10,458 nucleotides of DNA from the NCBI GenBank assembly GCA_049794535.1, contig JBARCX010000431.1:1-10458 (forward strand), in the 5' to 3' direction. Shown here piece by piece: positions 1-6,345 of the stretch; position 1 is the first letter of the stretch, and the number at the start of each line of letters is the position of its first letter. The stretch is from JBARCX01 sp049794535 (GTDB taxonomy: Bacteria > Pseudomonadota > Gammaproteobacteria > Xanthomonadales > Rhodanobacteraceae). The position numbers and the translations under genes are program-made. A model generated the notes under the pieces. The model searched no databases. It saw only the letters and a list, made by a program, of their open reading frames with translations, and had not been told where the DNA came from.

Positions 1-465
1 GCTCACACCACCAAGTTCGACGCGATTCCCAATTTCGCGCTTGCAGCTTTTGGTGGGCATCTGCTTGGTGCTGATCGTGGTGAGTGGGGCGGCGAGTTGG
101 TTTTTCGTGATAACGACGGAATTATCCATCGTCTGATCGACCGAAACGTTCATGGCATCGTACGTATGCCGTTCGGTGTTGTCGTGTTTACGGGGCTGGC
201 GCACTTATCGCAGAGCACAGGTGCGATCTATCGGGTGGACCAACACCCCGATGGCACCGTTACGGCGACTTTGCTCCACACACTGCCGGGTGCGCCTGAG
301 GATATCCGTTGGACGACGCGCGGTGATCTCGTCTTCCGCGTAGTCACCCATGAAGCGCATCGGTTTGGCTTATTTAATTCGCGCGGTTCCGGAACGCGTT
401 GTTTGCGACTCGCTCGCTCGGGCATGGTCCAGAATCAGCTTTGCATGGCGATCATCGATCGCTAG
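1..465 (+). CDS. Unrecognised protein, 3' part only (start outside window)
   Basis: The reading frame is open from the first base and ends at TAG 463-465, so about 154 C-terminal residues are visible and the start lies upstream of the window. An internal ATG-initiated version from 97 is possible, but the frame continues upstream with protein-like content (FDAIPNFALAAFGGHLLGAD), so the longer reading is preferred. The visible part is rich in short beta-type segments with Gly/Asp turns (WGGELVFRDNDG, GIVRMPFGVVVFTGLAHL, GAIYRVDQHPDG, LPGAPEDIRW), which suggests a repeated beta fold such as a propeller. That is inference; I recognise no catalytic motif and no membrane segment. The last 30 or so residues are Arg-rich and carry two Cys. 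The gene reads toward marC with about 130 bp between them and a stem-loop at its stop codon, so it is probably a separate transcription unit. Function unknown. Confidence 0.6.
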   Translation, partial: AHTTKFDAIPNFALAAFGGHLLGADRGEWGGELVFRDNDGIIHRLIDRNVHGIVRMPFGVVVFTGLAHLSQSTGAIYRVDQHPDGTVTATLLHTLPGAPEDIRWTTRGDLVFRVVTHEAHRFGLFNSRGSGTRCLRLARSGMVQNQLCMAIIDR

Positions 466-488
466 CGCACTAGTGGCAGGGTGCGCTA
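463..488 (+). terminator. Stem-loop at the stop codon of the first gene
   Basis: A perfect 8-bp inverted repeat, TAGCGCAC (463-470) and GTGCGCTA (481-488), encloses a 10-base loop and begins on the TAG stop codon itself. It is GC-rich enough to fold but is followed only by AATTCG rather than a T tract, so it is at best a weak intrinsic terminator or a transcript-end hairpin. The first half of the loop region also forms the small palindrome CACTAGTG (468-475). Confidence 0.35.
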
Positions 489-533
489 ATTCGCATTGGT
501 GCTGCCGGTCAGCTGCCCGCCAAGTCGCTCAAA

Positions 534-561
534 TTGTCCTTGACACCTTTTCACCTAGTAT
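534..561 (+). promoter_or_regulatory. Candidate promoter for marC
   Basis: TTGTCC (534-539) and TAGTAT (556-561) are separated by 16 bases. Each matches four of six bases of the sigma-70 -35 and -10 consensus. The -10 lies about 39 bases before the preferred marC start. An overlapping TTGACA (540-545) is a perfect -35 hexamer but has no -10 at a usable distance. The gap 466-593 otherwise holds only the stem-loop at the upstream stop codon. Confidence 0.25.
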
Positions 562-599
562 CGTGAGCGAGTCATCCATCTGGATCAGGTCCGTTGAAC

Positions 600-1262
600 A
601 TGGCAACTGAGCTGCACACATTCATCCACTTGCTCTTCATTGGCGTGGTCGCGCTGTTCCCGGTGGTCAATCCCATCGGTACCGCCTTCGTGGTGATGCC
701 TTACTTCGCGCGTCTGGACCAGGCCGGCAAAAAGCAGGCGGTGCGCATGATCACGCTGTATGCGTTTTGTGTCTGTACGGTGGCGCTGATCGCAGGCCAG
801 TGGATATTGAAGTTGTTCGGCTTATCGATTCCCGTGGTGCAGCTGGCTGGCGGCATCATGATCTGCAAGATGGGCTGGGAATTCCTTTCGTCCGACAAGG
901 ATGCAAGCGCTGACAGCAGCAGCGACGTGGAAGGTGCGCCGCCCCGCAACATCGACGACCAGCTGTTTTATCCGCTGACTTTTCCGCTGACCACCGGTGC
1001 GGGAACGATCTCAGTGTTGCTTACCCTGAGCGCGCACGGCGCGGATACCGATCTACGCCAGATGCTGTTCAACATGGGGGCGATTCTGCTGGCGATCGTG
1101 GTGATGTGCGTGCTGGTATACGTGTTCTATCTCAACACCCAACGTATCGAACGCTACCTGGGTTCCCAGGGTGAGCGGATTTTCAATCGACTGATCGCCT
1201 TTTTTATTTTCTGCGTGGGCCTGCAGATCGCCGTCACGGGTGCCAAGACGCTGTTTACCTGA
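600..1262 (+). CDS. MarC-family integral membrane protein
   Basis: A 220-residue polytopic inner-membrane protein of the MarC (UPF0056) family. Members have about 200-220 residues and six membrane segments; their role is unsettled, since the name comes from the multiple antibiotic resistance locus but a direct part in resistance was not confirmed. Visible here are hydrophobic segments near residues 8-30, 46-66, 71-93, 127-145, 155-180 and 196-217, the NPIG motif in the first segment, and the paired PLTTGAGTIS motif in the fourth. Both motifs are typical of the family. A hydrophilic Ser/Asp-rich loop (about residues 97-120) separates the two halves. ATG 600 is preferred: an AGG at 587-589 lies 10 bases upstream. 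An in-frame TTG at 594 would add only two residues. The gene stands alone, convergent with the MFS gene. The family call is secure; the physiological role is not. Confidence 0.9.
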   Translation: MATELHTFIHLLFIGVVALFPVVNPIGTAFVVMPYFARLDQAGKKQAVRMITLYAFCVCTVALIAGQWILKLFGLSIPVVQLAGGIMICKMGWEFLSSDKDASADSSSDVEGAPPRNIDDQLFYPLTFPLTTGAGTISVLLTLSAHGADTDLRQMLFNMGAILLAIVVMCVLVYVFYLNTQRIERYLGSQGERIFNRLIAFFIFCVGLQIAVTGAKTLFT

Positions 1263-1287
1263 AGCTGAAGCTGATCCGCCGAGAAAC

Positions 1288-1349
1288 AAAAGAGCCTGCC
1301 GATCGATCGCGTGGGGCTTCAGGAAGCATCTTCTGCCGACGGCTCTTTT
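1288..1349. terminator. Shared terminator-like inverted repeat between convergent genes
   Basis: AAAAGAGCC (1288-1296) and GGCTCTTTT (1341-1349) form a perfect 9-bp inverted repeat with a T run on either strand, as expected of a bidirectional terminator between marC (+) and the MFS gene (-). The loop is unusually long, 44 bases. It contains the palindrome CGATCGATCG (1300-1309) and a smaller GCTTC/GAAGC dyad (1316-1327). The right arm lies inside the last codons of the MFS gene, so that arm is constrained by coding as well. Confidence 0.4.
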
Positions 1350-2650
1350 GCGATGCTGCGCGCATGAGCCCTGACCCATACGGGATGGGTCTCCGGCATG
1401 GTCAGAAACACAGGCAGTACAGCCAGGGCGACTACCGCGATCATGGCTCCGGGCACGGAGATCCATCCGGTTTGCCGGATGAGAAGCTCGGCGAGGAAGG
1501 GCGTCAGGCCGCCGAAGATAGCGGTTGCGACGGTGACGCCCAGCGCCAGTCCGCTGAGCCGACCTTCGCCAGGAAATTGCTCGGCGGTGGCCGGCGCGCC
1601 GACTGCGCTCACGCCGCCAGCGAGGCAGGCGAGCACGATCGCGCCGCTGATGATCGGCAGGTCGCCGCCGCCTGCCATGAGGCCGAACATCGCCAGCGGA
1701 AGCAGCATGCTTGCGATGGCCAACCCGAGGAGCACGGGTTTGCGCCCGACGCGATCGGAGAGCGCACCTGCCAGTGGCGTGACGAGGATGACCGCCACGG
1801 CGGCGATGCTCGACATGCCTAACGAGCGGCCTTCGGCGAGGATGTGGGATGAGCTGAGGAAGGTCGGCACATACGTTATGCCGACGTAATAGGTAATGGA
1901 ACCCAGCGCCGAGATGGCGAAGGTTCGAAACAGTGCGGGCTTGTGATGGGCGAGCGTGTGGCGCAGCGGCGAATCGGGCACGGTGTGCTGTTTCACCTGC
2001 CGCAGAAAATCGGGTGACTCTTGCATGGTGGATCGCGCGAACCACACACAGCCGGCGAGGGCAGCGCCCACGAAGAACGGAATGCGCCAGCCCCAGGCAT
2101 CGAGATGGGCGGCGCTCATCATGCCGACGGTCAATGCGGAAAGCACGACGGCCAACAGTGCGCCGACTTCGCTGGCGGCGGATGCCAATGAGGTAATCAA
2201 CCCTCGACGGTTTTCACGCGTGCCCTCCAGCAAGTAGGCAACCACGCCGGTGTATTCGCCGCCGACCGAGAACGCCATCAAGCAGCGCAGCACGATCAGC
2301 AGCCCGCCCGCCGCAGGCCCGATCGCGGCGTAGTCAGGCAGCAACGCCGTGGCAAGCATTGCCGCCGTCATCAGCATCATCGACAGCAACAGCGTGCGTT
2401 GTCGCCCGATGCGGTCGCCGATATGGCCAAACACCATCGCACCCAGCGGCCGCATACCATAGGAAATGGCGAACCCGCCAAGCGTCGCCAGCAGCGAGTT
2501 TTCGCCACCGCCGAAAAACACCCGCGACAGCACCGTGGCGAAATACAGATAGAGCGTGAAGTCGTACCACTCCACCACCGTCGACAGCGCCGCGATCCAC
2601 ATGGAGCCGCGCGAGATTTCGGGAGTACTGTGCTTTTCAGGCCTGATCAT
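1319..2650 (-). CDS. MFS transporter, metabolite:H+ symporter (ProP/ShiA-like) type
   Basis: A 443-residue inner-membrane secondary transporter of the major facilitator superfamily, with the hallmarks of the metabolite:H+ symporter branch (ProP, ShiA, KgtP and relatives), which take up osmolytes or small organic acids. Counting from this ATG, the first membrane segment carries STVVEWYDF. The loop after segment 2 has the MFS signature GHIGDRIGRQR (about residues 75-85). RCLMAFSVGGEYTG follows near 122-135, WGWRIPFF near 186-193, and the second-half copy GALSDRVGRK near 295-304. EQFPGEGRLSGLALG and FGGLTPF in segments 10-11 also match the branch. Length fits the family. A TTG at 2677 would add nine residues; neither start has a clear ribosome binding site, and ATG 2650 is chosen as the commoner codon. 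It is divergent from the DUF3857 gene and convergent with marC. The substrate cannot be read from sequence. Confidence 0.88.
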   Translation of the reverse strand: MIRPEKHSTPEISRGSMWIAALSTVVEWYDFTLYLYFATVLSRVFFGGGENSLLATLGGFAISYGMRPLGAMVFGHIGDRIGRQRTLLLSMMLMTAAMLATALLPDYAAIGPAAGGLLIVLRCLMAFSVGGEYTGVVAYLLEGTRENRRGLITSLASAASEVGALLAVVLSALTVGMMSAAHLDAWGWRIPFFVGAALAGCVWFARSTMQESPDFLRQVKQHTVPDSPLRHTLAHHKPALFRTFAISALGSITYYVGITYVPTFLSSSHILAEGRSLGMSSIAAVAVILVTPLAGALSDRVGRKPVLLGLAIASMLLPLAMFGLMAGGGDLPIISGAIVLACLAGGVSAVGAPATAEQFPGEGRLSGLALGVTVATAIFGGLTPFLAELLIRQTGWISVPGAMIAVVALAVLPVFLTMPETHPVWVRAHARSIAKEPSAEDAS

Positions 2651-2708
2651 GCAAACGGGGTGCCGGAAGAAGGGCAAAAGCAGGGGCCGGAGTCGTCAGT
2701 CTAGCTCG

Positions 2709-2720
2709 CATCGGACGATG
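2709..2720. promoter_or_regulatory. Small dyad in the MFS/DUF3857 divergent gap
   Basis: CATCG (2709-2713) and CGATG (2716-2720) form a 5-bp dyad about 59 bases upstream of the MFS start. It could be a small operator half-pair but is short enough to be chance. I found no confident sigma-70 promoter for either divergent gene in this gap. Confidence 0.15.
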
Positions 2721-2819
2721 GGGCTGGGCGTGCTGGACTGCAACCCTATCCGTCACAAGTACGCGGGTTAATTCACGCTGACCTCGGCTTGGACTCTAGC
2801 CTCATTAGCGCTCGCCCTC

Positions 2820-2835
2820 GAATCCGGTAGGATTC
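2820..2835 (+). promoter_or_regulatory. Hairpin next to the ribosome binding site of the DUF3857 gene
   Basis: GAATCC (2820-2825), loop GGTA, and GGATTC (2830-2835) make a perfect 6-bp stem. The adjoining AAGG (2836-2839) is the likely Shine-Dalgarno sequence for ATG 2844. A stem abutting the ribosome binding site could modulate initiation; this is inference from position only. Confidence 0.3.
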
Positions 2836-2843
2836 AAGGCTGG

Positions 2844-5585
2844 ATGGGGATCCGGAGCAAGGCATTGATTAGGGATGAGTCGCGCCCCGCGTGGGGTGCT
2901 GTACGTGCGTGCCGAATGGCCGGCTGGTTGATGACGGTGTTGATAGGTGGGCTGGTTGCATTGATGCCCGTCACCGGGCACACCACCGAGTACACGGTCG
3001 GCCCGGCCCCTGCGTGGGTTGTTCCCACCACGCCCGGTGTCTCCGGCGCAGATCAGGTCAGCCAAGGCAGTGACGGCGTGGCTTATCTGCTGACGGATAC
3101 GCAGATGCTGGCTGGCGATCAGCAGCGCGTGACGTATCACCGGTTGGTCAGTACCGCGCTTAACGCTAGTGGCGTGGACTCGGTCGCGAATATCCAAATC
3201 CCGTTTGATCCGTCCTATCAGACGCTGGTGTTGCATGCGATCAATATCGTGCGCGATGGCCGGGTTATTCCCAAGCTGGCTAAGGCACGTATCCAGGTGA
3301 TCCAGCGGGAAGCCGAACTGGAGGCACGGATCTACGATGGTGCCAAGACCGTCAATGTGTTCCTGGACGATGTCCGCGTGGGAGACACGATCGACTACGC
3401 GTACAGCACGACTGGCCGTAATCCCGTGTTCAAGGGCCTCGATTTTGGGACGATGTGGTTGCAGTTCGGAACACCCGTTGCGCGCATTCATACGCGACTA
3501 CTGTTACCGCTGAACAAGTCCGTGACTTTTGCCGAGCAAAACACAGCGATAAAAGCCGTGGTGAGTGAGCACGATGGGCTGCGTGACTATGTCTGGGATG
3601 TGGTCGATCCGCCTGCGTTGACAATCGAGAAAGGTGCCCCCGACTGGTATTTGCCGTTTGCCAGGGTTGCCTGGAGCGAGTTTCCGGACTGGGCGGCGGT
3701 GGCCCGTTGGGCGCAACCGCTTTATCAGGTGCCGGCAACGCTGAGTCCGGCGTTGCAAGTGCAGGTGAATCGCATCGCGAAGACCGAGACAACCCCTACC
3801 GGGCAGATGCTCGCGGCGCTGAGGTTGGTGCAGAGCGAGGTTCGCTATCTTGGGGTAGAGATCGGCCAGAATTCGCATGCGCCCAACGCGCCGGCGGTGG
3901 TGTTTACTCGTCGCTTCGGCGACTGCAAAGACAAGACGCTGCTCACCTTGACCCTGCTTGAGCACCTTGGTATCGAAGCACACGCGGCGCTGGTCAACAC
4001 CCGCTTGCAGCGTGGCCTTACGGATGTGTTGCCAAACCCCAGTGCGTTCGATCACGTGCTAGTGCAGGCGAATATCGAGGGCAAGATTTGGTGGATCGAT
4101 CCGACCCGACCCACGCAGCAAGCGGATCTCGACAACCTGTTTCAACCCGACTTTGGCTTGGCGTTGATCGTGGGGCCCGGCACCCAAGGTCTCACGGACA
4201 TGAAGCGGTCCGAGGCAGCATCATCAGCCAGCCGGAGCTTGTATGCGCTGTTCGATGCGAGCGCCGGTTTCGACAAGCCTGTTCCCTATACGGTGGAAAC
4301 CACGACGAAGGGGGAGTCCGCCGAATGGCTGCGCGCGACACTGTCCTCAATCAATCGGGTGGACCTGCAGAAGAACTATTTGAACTTCTATGCGAACAAC
4401 TATCCGCATATCACGGTGGCGGCGCCGTTGCAGGTTCGCGATGACGAGCAGAGCAATAGCATCATCATCGGGGAAACCTACGTCATAGCCGACATGTCGT
4501 CGCCATCGGACGATGACAAGCGGCGCGTCGCAGGCATCCACATGCCCGATATCGTGCGAGTGTTGCGTGATCCGGAAGTGACCATACGCAAGTCACCGCT
4601 GCGGCTGGCCTATCCGTTGGATGTGAGTCAGCGCACTGAGGTTCTGCTGCCGGGGGAGTGGCCGATCAAACCAAGCTCGACCACGATCGACGACCCTGCA
4701 TTTCGGTTTGAGCAAACAGAGAAACTCCGAGGAAGGCGCCTGATCATTACGGATCATTTCCAGGGGCTTACCGACGAGGTGCCCGCGAAGGACATGGCCC
4801 GCTATCTGGGTAATCTGGCGCGCGCCCGCGCTGTGGCCGGGTATGAGTTGTCATGGGGCAAGCCAGTGGCGACCACCACGATATCCAGTGGCGCCAAGGC
4901 TTCCGCGCTGGACCGCATGAATTGGCCGGTGGCATTGCTGGCGCTGGGGATGTTCGGTTTCTGGACATGGCTGGCCGTCGTCACTTACCGATACGACCCG
5001 ACGCCGAGCAACACACAGGACAATCGCTGGGTAGGTATTGATGGCTGGTTGCTGGTGCTGGCCGTAGTGCTGGCGCTGAAACCCCTGGTGTACGGTTATT
5101 CTCTGACCAAACTCGTCAACCTCATGTCGATCGACAAGTGGTCGGTGCTGACGACGTATGGAAGCAGCAGGTACAGCGCATTGTGGGCGCCCGTGCTGCT
5201 GTTCGAACTGGCTGCCGCTCTGGCACAGCTGGTGTTTTCGCTGTTGGTGCTGTTGCTGTTCTTTCAGCGTCGCAGCAGCTTTCCGCGCCTAGCCCTGCTG
5301 TTACTGCTCGCTGCCATCGTGCTGCGTGTGAGTGACCACATGCTGGTGAGCCTGCTGCACGTCACCAAGGGTGCATCGACATACATCGAAGAGATGGTGG
5401 GGAGTGTCATTGGTGTCGCCATCTGGTCGGCCTATCTGCTTCTATCCCAACGCGTGAAATCGACCTTTGTGCGGCGATACCGGGTGAGCGCGGCACCGCC
5501 GCTGTCACCGTCATTGCCACAGGCTGTTGACCGAACGAGTGCTGGTGAGCCAATGATTCCCGCAGCGATCACCGATTCGGATTGA
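2844..5585 (+). CDS. DUF3857 / transglutaminase-like protein with C-terminal DUF2569-like membrane domain
   Basis: A 913-residue exported, membrane-anchored protein. Residues 25-48 form a signal or anchor segment (WLMTVLIGGLVALMPV) after a basic N-terminus. Residues about 70-260 match the DUF3857 domain. Residues about 315-420 are a transglutaminase-like core with an intact triad: Cys361 in RRFGDCKDK, His404 in FDHVLV and Asp419 in WWIDPT. Residues about 470-680 are a beta-rich extracytoplasmic region. The C-terminus has a segment at 693-715 followed by four more between 733 and 868, with GIDGWLLVLA, WAPVLLFELAA and a closing SQRVKSTFVRRYR typical of DUF2569. The catalytic part should face the periplasm. 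Bacterial transglutaminase-like folds may be proteases or crosslinkers; the reaction here is unknown. ATG 2844 has AAGG four bases upstream; ATG 2916 would give a shorter leader but lacks a binding site. The lipoprotein gene follows 40 bp downstream, so the two may be cotranscribed. Confidence 0.85.
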   Translation: MGIRSKALIRDESRPAWGAVRACRMAGWLMTVLIGGLVALMPVTGHTTEYTVGPAPAWVVPTTPGVSGADQVSQGSDGVAYLLTDTQMLAGDQQRVTYHRLVSTALNASGVDSVANIQIPFDPSYQTLVLHAINIVRDGRVIPKLAKARIQVIQREAELEARIYDGAKTVNVFLDDVRVGDTIDYAYSTTGRNPVFKGLDFGTMWLQFGTPVARIHTRLLLPLNKSVTFAEQNTAIKAVVSEHDGLRDYVWDVVDPPALTIEKGAPDWYLPFARVAWSEFPDWAAVARWAQPLYQVPATLSPALQVQVNRIAKTETTPTGQMLAALRLVQSEVRYLGVEIGQNSHAPNAPAVVFTRRFGDCKDKTLLTLTLLEHLGIEAHAALVNTRLQRGLTDVLPNPSAFDHVLVQANIEGKIWWIDPTRPTQQADLDNLFQPDFGLALIVGPGTQGLTDMKRSEAASSASRSLYALFDASAGFDKPVPYTVETTTKGESAEWLRATLSSINRVDLQKNYLNFYANNYPHITVAAPLQVRDDEQSNSIIIGETYVIADMSSPSDDDKRRVAGIHMPDIVRVLRDPEVTIRKSPLRLAYPLDVSQRTEVLLPGEWPIKPSSTTIDDPAFRFEQTEKLRGRRLIITDHFQGLTDEVPAKDMARYLGNLARARAVAGYELSWGKPVATTTISSGAKASALDRMNWPVALLALGMFGFWTWLAVVTYRYDPTPSNTQDNRWVGIDGWLLVLAVVLALKPLVYGYSLTKLVNLMSIDKWSVLTTYGSSRYSALWAPVLLFELAAALAQLVFSLLVLLLFFQRRSSFPRLALLLLLAAIVLRVSDHMLVSLLHVTKGASTYIEEMVGSVIGVAIWSAYLLLSQRVKSTFVRRYRVSAAPPLSPSLPQAVDRTSAGEPMIPAAITDSD

Positions 5586-5604
5586 GTCCGTAACAGATAG
5601 GCAA

Positions 5605-5613
5605 AGGTCAGAA
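5605..5613 (+). repeat. Short direct repeat, left copy
   Basis: AGGTCAGAA here recurs at 6103-6111, on the other side of the lipoprotein gene. In both places an AAGG-type purine run follows within a few bases. The left copy leads directly into the lipoprotein's ribosome binding site. Nine bases repeated about 500 bp apart can occur by chance. Confidence 0.35.
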
Positions 5614-5614
5614 A

Positions 5615-5621
5615 AAGGAGG
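5615..5621 (+). promoter_or_regulatory. Strong ribosome binding site that fixes a GTG start
   Basis: AAGGAGG sits four bases before GTG 5626. It is the best Shine-Dalgarno match in the window and supports the GTG as the true start of the lipoprotein gene, since no in-frame ATG precedes the hydrophobic leader. Confidence 0.7.
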
Positions 5622-5625
5622 GTGT

Positions 5626-6087
5626 GTGAAGACATGGGGCTATACAGGATTACTGGCTATCTGCTGGCTGATGAGCAGCTGTGCAACCCAGAGCGTTGAT
5701 AGATCGGCGGAATCGATGCGTGCGACATGTTCGCCACAGGCTTCATCGGAGATAGGGGCAACTCCATTTGTTGTTACCAGTGTGGAAGTCAAAGGTGATG
5801 TCTACAACGATCCAAAGAAATCCATTTTCGCTAAGGTGATGGCGGATGGATGTGGCAAGGCAGAGATCTCTGCCGTCTGGGTGTACCAGGATAGTAGGCT
5901 GATTAACATAACCACTCAGCAGCTGCTTGCTTATGGTCCGAACATCACTGTATTCAGGCTTTCAAACCCTAATTTCTGGCCACTTGGTCAGTATCATGTG
6001 GATATCAAGATAGGGGCGAAGATCGTCGCGGTGAAACATTTTGTTATTGATCACCAAGCACTAACTGTGGAACCGGACCGTCCTTGA
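5626..6087 (+). CDS. Small putative lipoprotein of unknown function
   Basis: A 153-residue protein starting at GTG 5626. The leader is short and hydrophobic (KTWGYTGLLAICWLMSSC). Cys19 sits in LMSSC, a slightly degenerate lipobox with Met at -3, so lipidation is likely but not certain. With no Asp at +2 (the next residue is Ala) it would be sorted to the outer membrane. The mature part (about residues 40-148) alternates beta-type stretches and ends with WPLGQYHVDIKIGAKIVAVKHFVI, which resembles the closing strands of an immunoglobulin-like or carrier beta-sandwich. Cys31 and Cys71 could form a disulfide. I do not recognise the family. GC over 5641-6060 is about 48% by hand count, against roughly 65% in a sampled stretch of the second M61 gene, and AT-ending codons are frequent. 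This suggests recent acquisition. It lies 40 bp after the DUF3857 gene on the same strand. Confidence 0.7.
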   Translation: MKTWGYTGLLAICWLMSSCATQSVDRSAESMRATCSPQASSEIGATPFVVTSVEVKGDVYNDPKKSIFAKVMADGCGKAEISAVWVYQDSRLINITTQQLLAYGPNITVFRLSNPNFWPLGQYHVDIKIGAKIVAVKHFVIDHQALTVEPDRP

Positions 6088-6345
6088 TCTCTTCAATAAA
6101 TGAGGTCAGAAGTAAGGTGGCATTTGTACCTGCATTGGGTTCAGAAAGGGCACTGATCCTTTCAGGTGTTGGTTGCCGGATTCCTTCCGCCTGACGACAT
6201 GCAACGAATTGCTTTAAAAGTGATGCAATACGGACGTCATAACATGATCGTCCTGCAATCGGTCAATCCAAAGCTTCGCTACGTTTCGTTTCAATGGTTT
6301 GAAGCGATGAGGCAAAGGGTGCGGCAGCAGATTGCACAGATGGGC
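6088..6345. other. AT-richer intergenic stretch with no convincing gene
   Basis: This gap lies between the ends of the convergent lipoprotein and M61 genes. GC stays near 46% (hand count over 6121-6300), continuing the low-GC island. A frame opened by GTG 6166 runs to 6450, but it lacks a ribosome binding site and its last third is antisense to the M61 gene. Its first 60 residues (FLPPDDMQRIALKVMQYG and on) look protein-like and may be a gene remnant. A weak stem GAAAGG/CCTTTC (6144-6149 and 6158-6163) has no T run. I see no good terminator for either flanking gene. Confidence 0.4.
6103..6111 (+). repeat. Short direct repeat, right copy
   Basis: A second copy of AGGTCAGAA, 16 bases after the lipoprotein stop codon. 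The following TAAGGTGG partly mirrors the AAAGGAGG after the left copy. It may mark a duplicated ribosome binding region whose gene has decayed, or an insertion boundary, or be chance. Confidence 0.35.

Noticed and set aside
350..465. Possible frameshift near the end of the first gene
   Set aside because: The tail is Arg-rich and at first looked shifted, but it ends at a stop with a stem-loop directly on it, and no neighbouring frame continues the protein better.
540..561. TTGACA at 540-545 paired with TAGTAT at 556-561 as a promoter
   Set aside because: The spacing is only 10 bases, too short for sigma-70. TTGTCC at 534-539 is the better-spaced partner.
1053..2045. 330-codon open frame on the - strand
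   Set aside because: It overlaps the MFS gene in another frame and runs antisense into marC. Its Arg/His-rich composition is typical of a shifted GC-rich frame.
3504..4055. 183-codon open frame on the - strand
   Set aside because: It is antisense to the transglutaminase core whose triad is clearly coded on the + strand.
5578..5590. CGGA/TCCG stem across the stop codon of the DUF3857 gene
   Set aside because: Four base pairs with no T run is too weak to be called a terminator.
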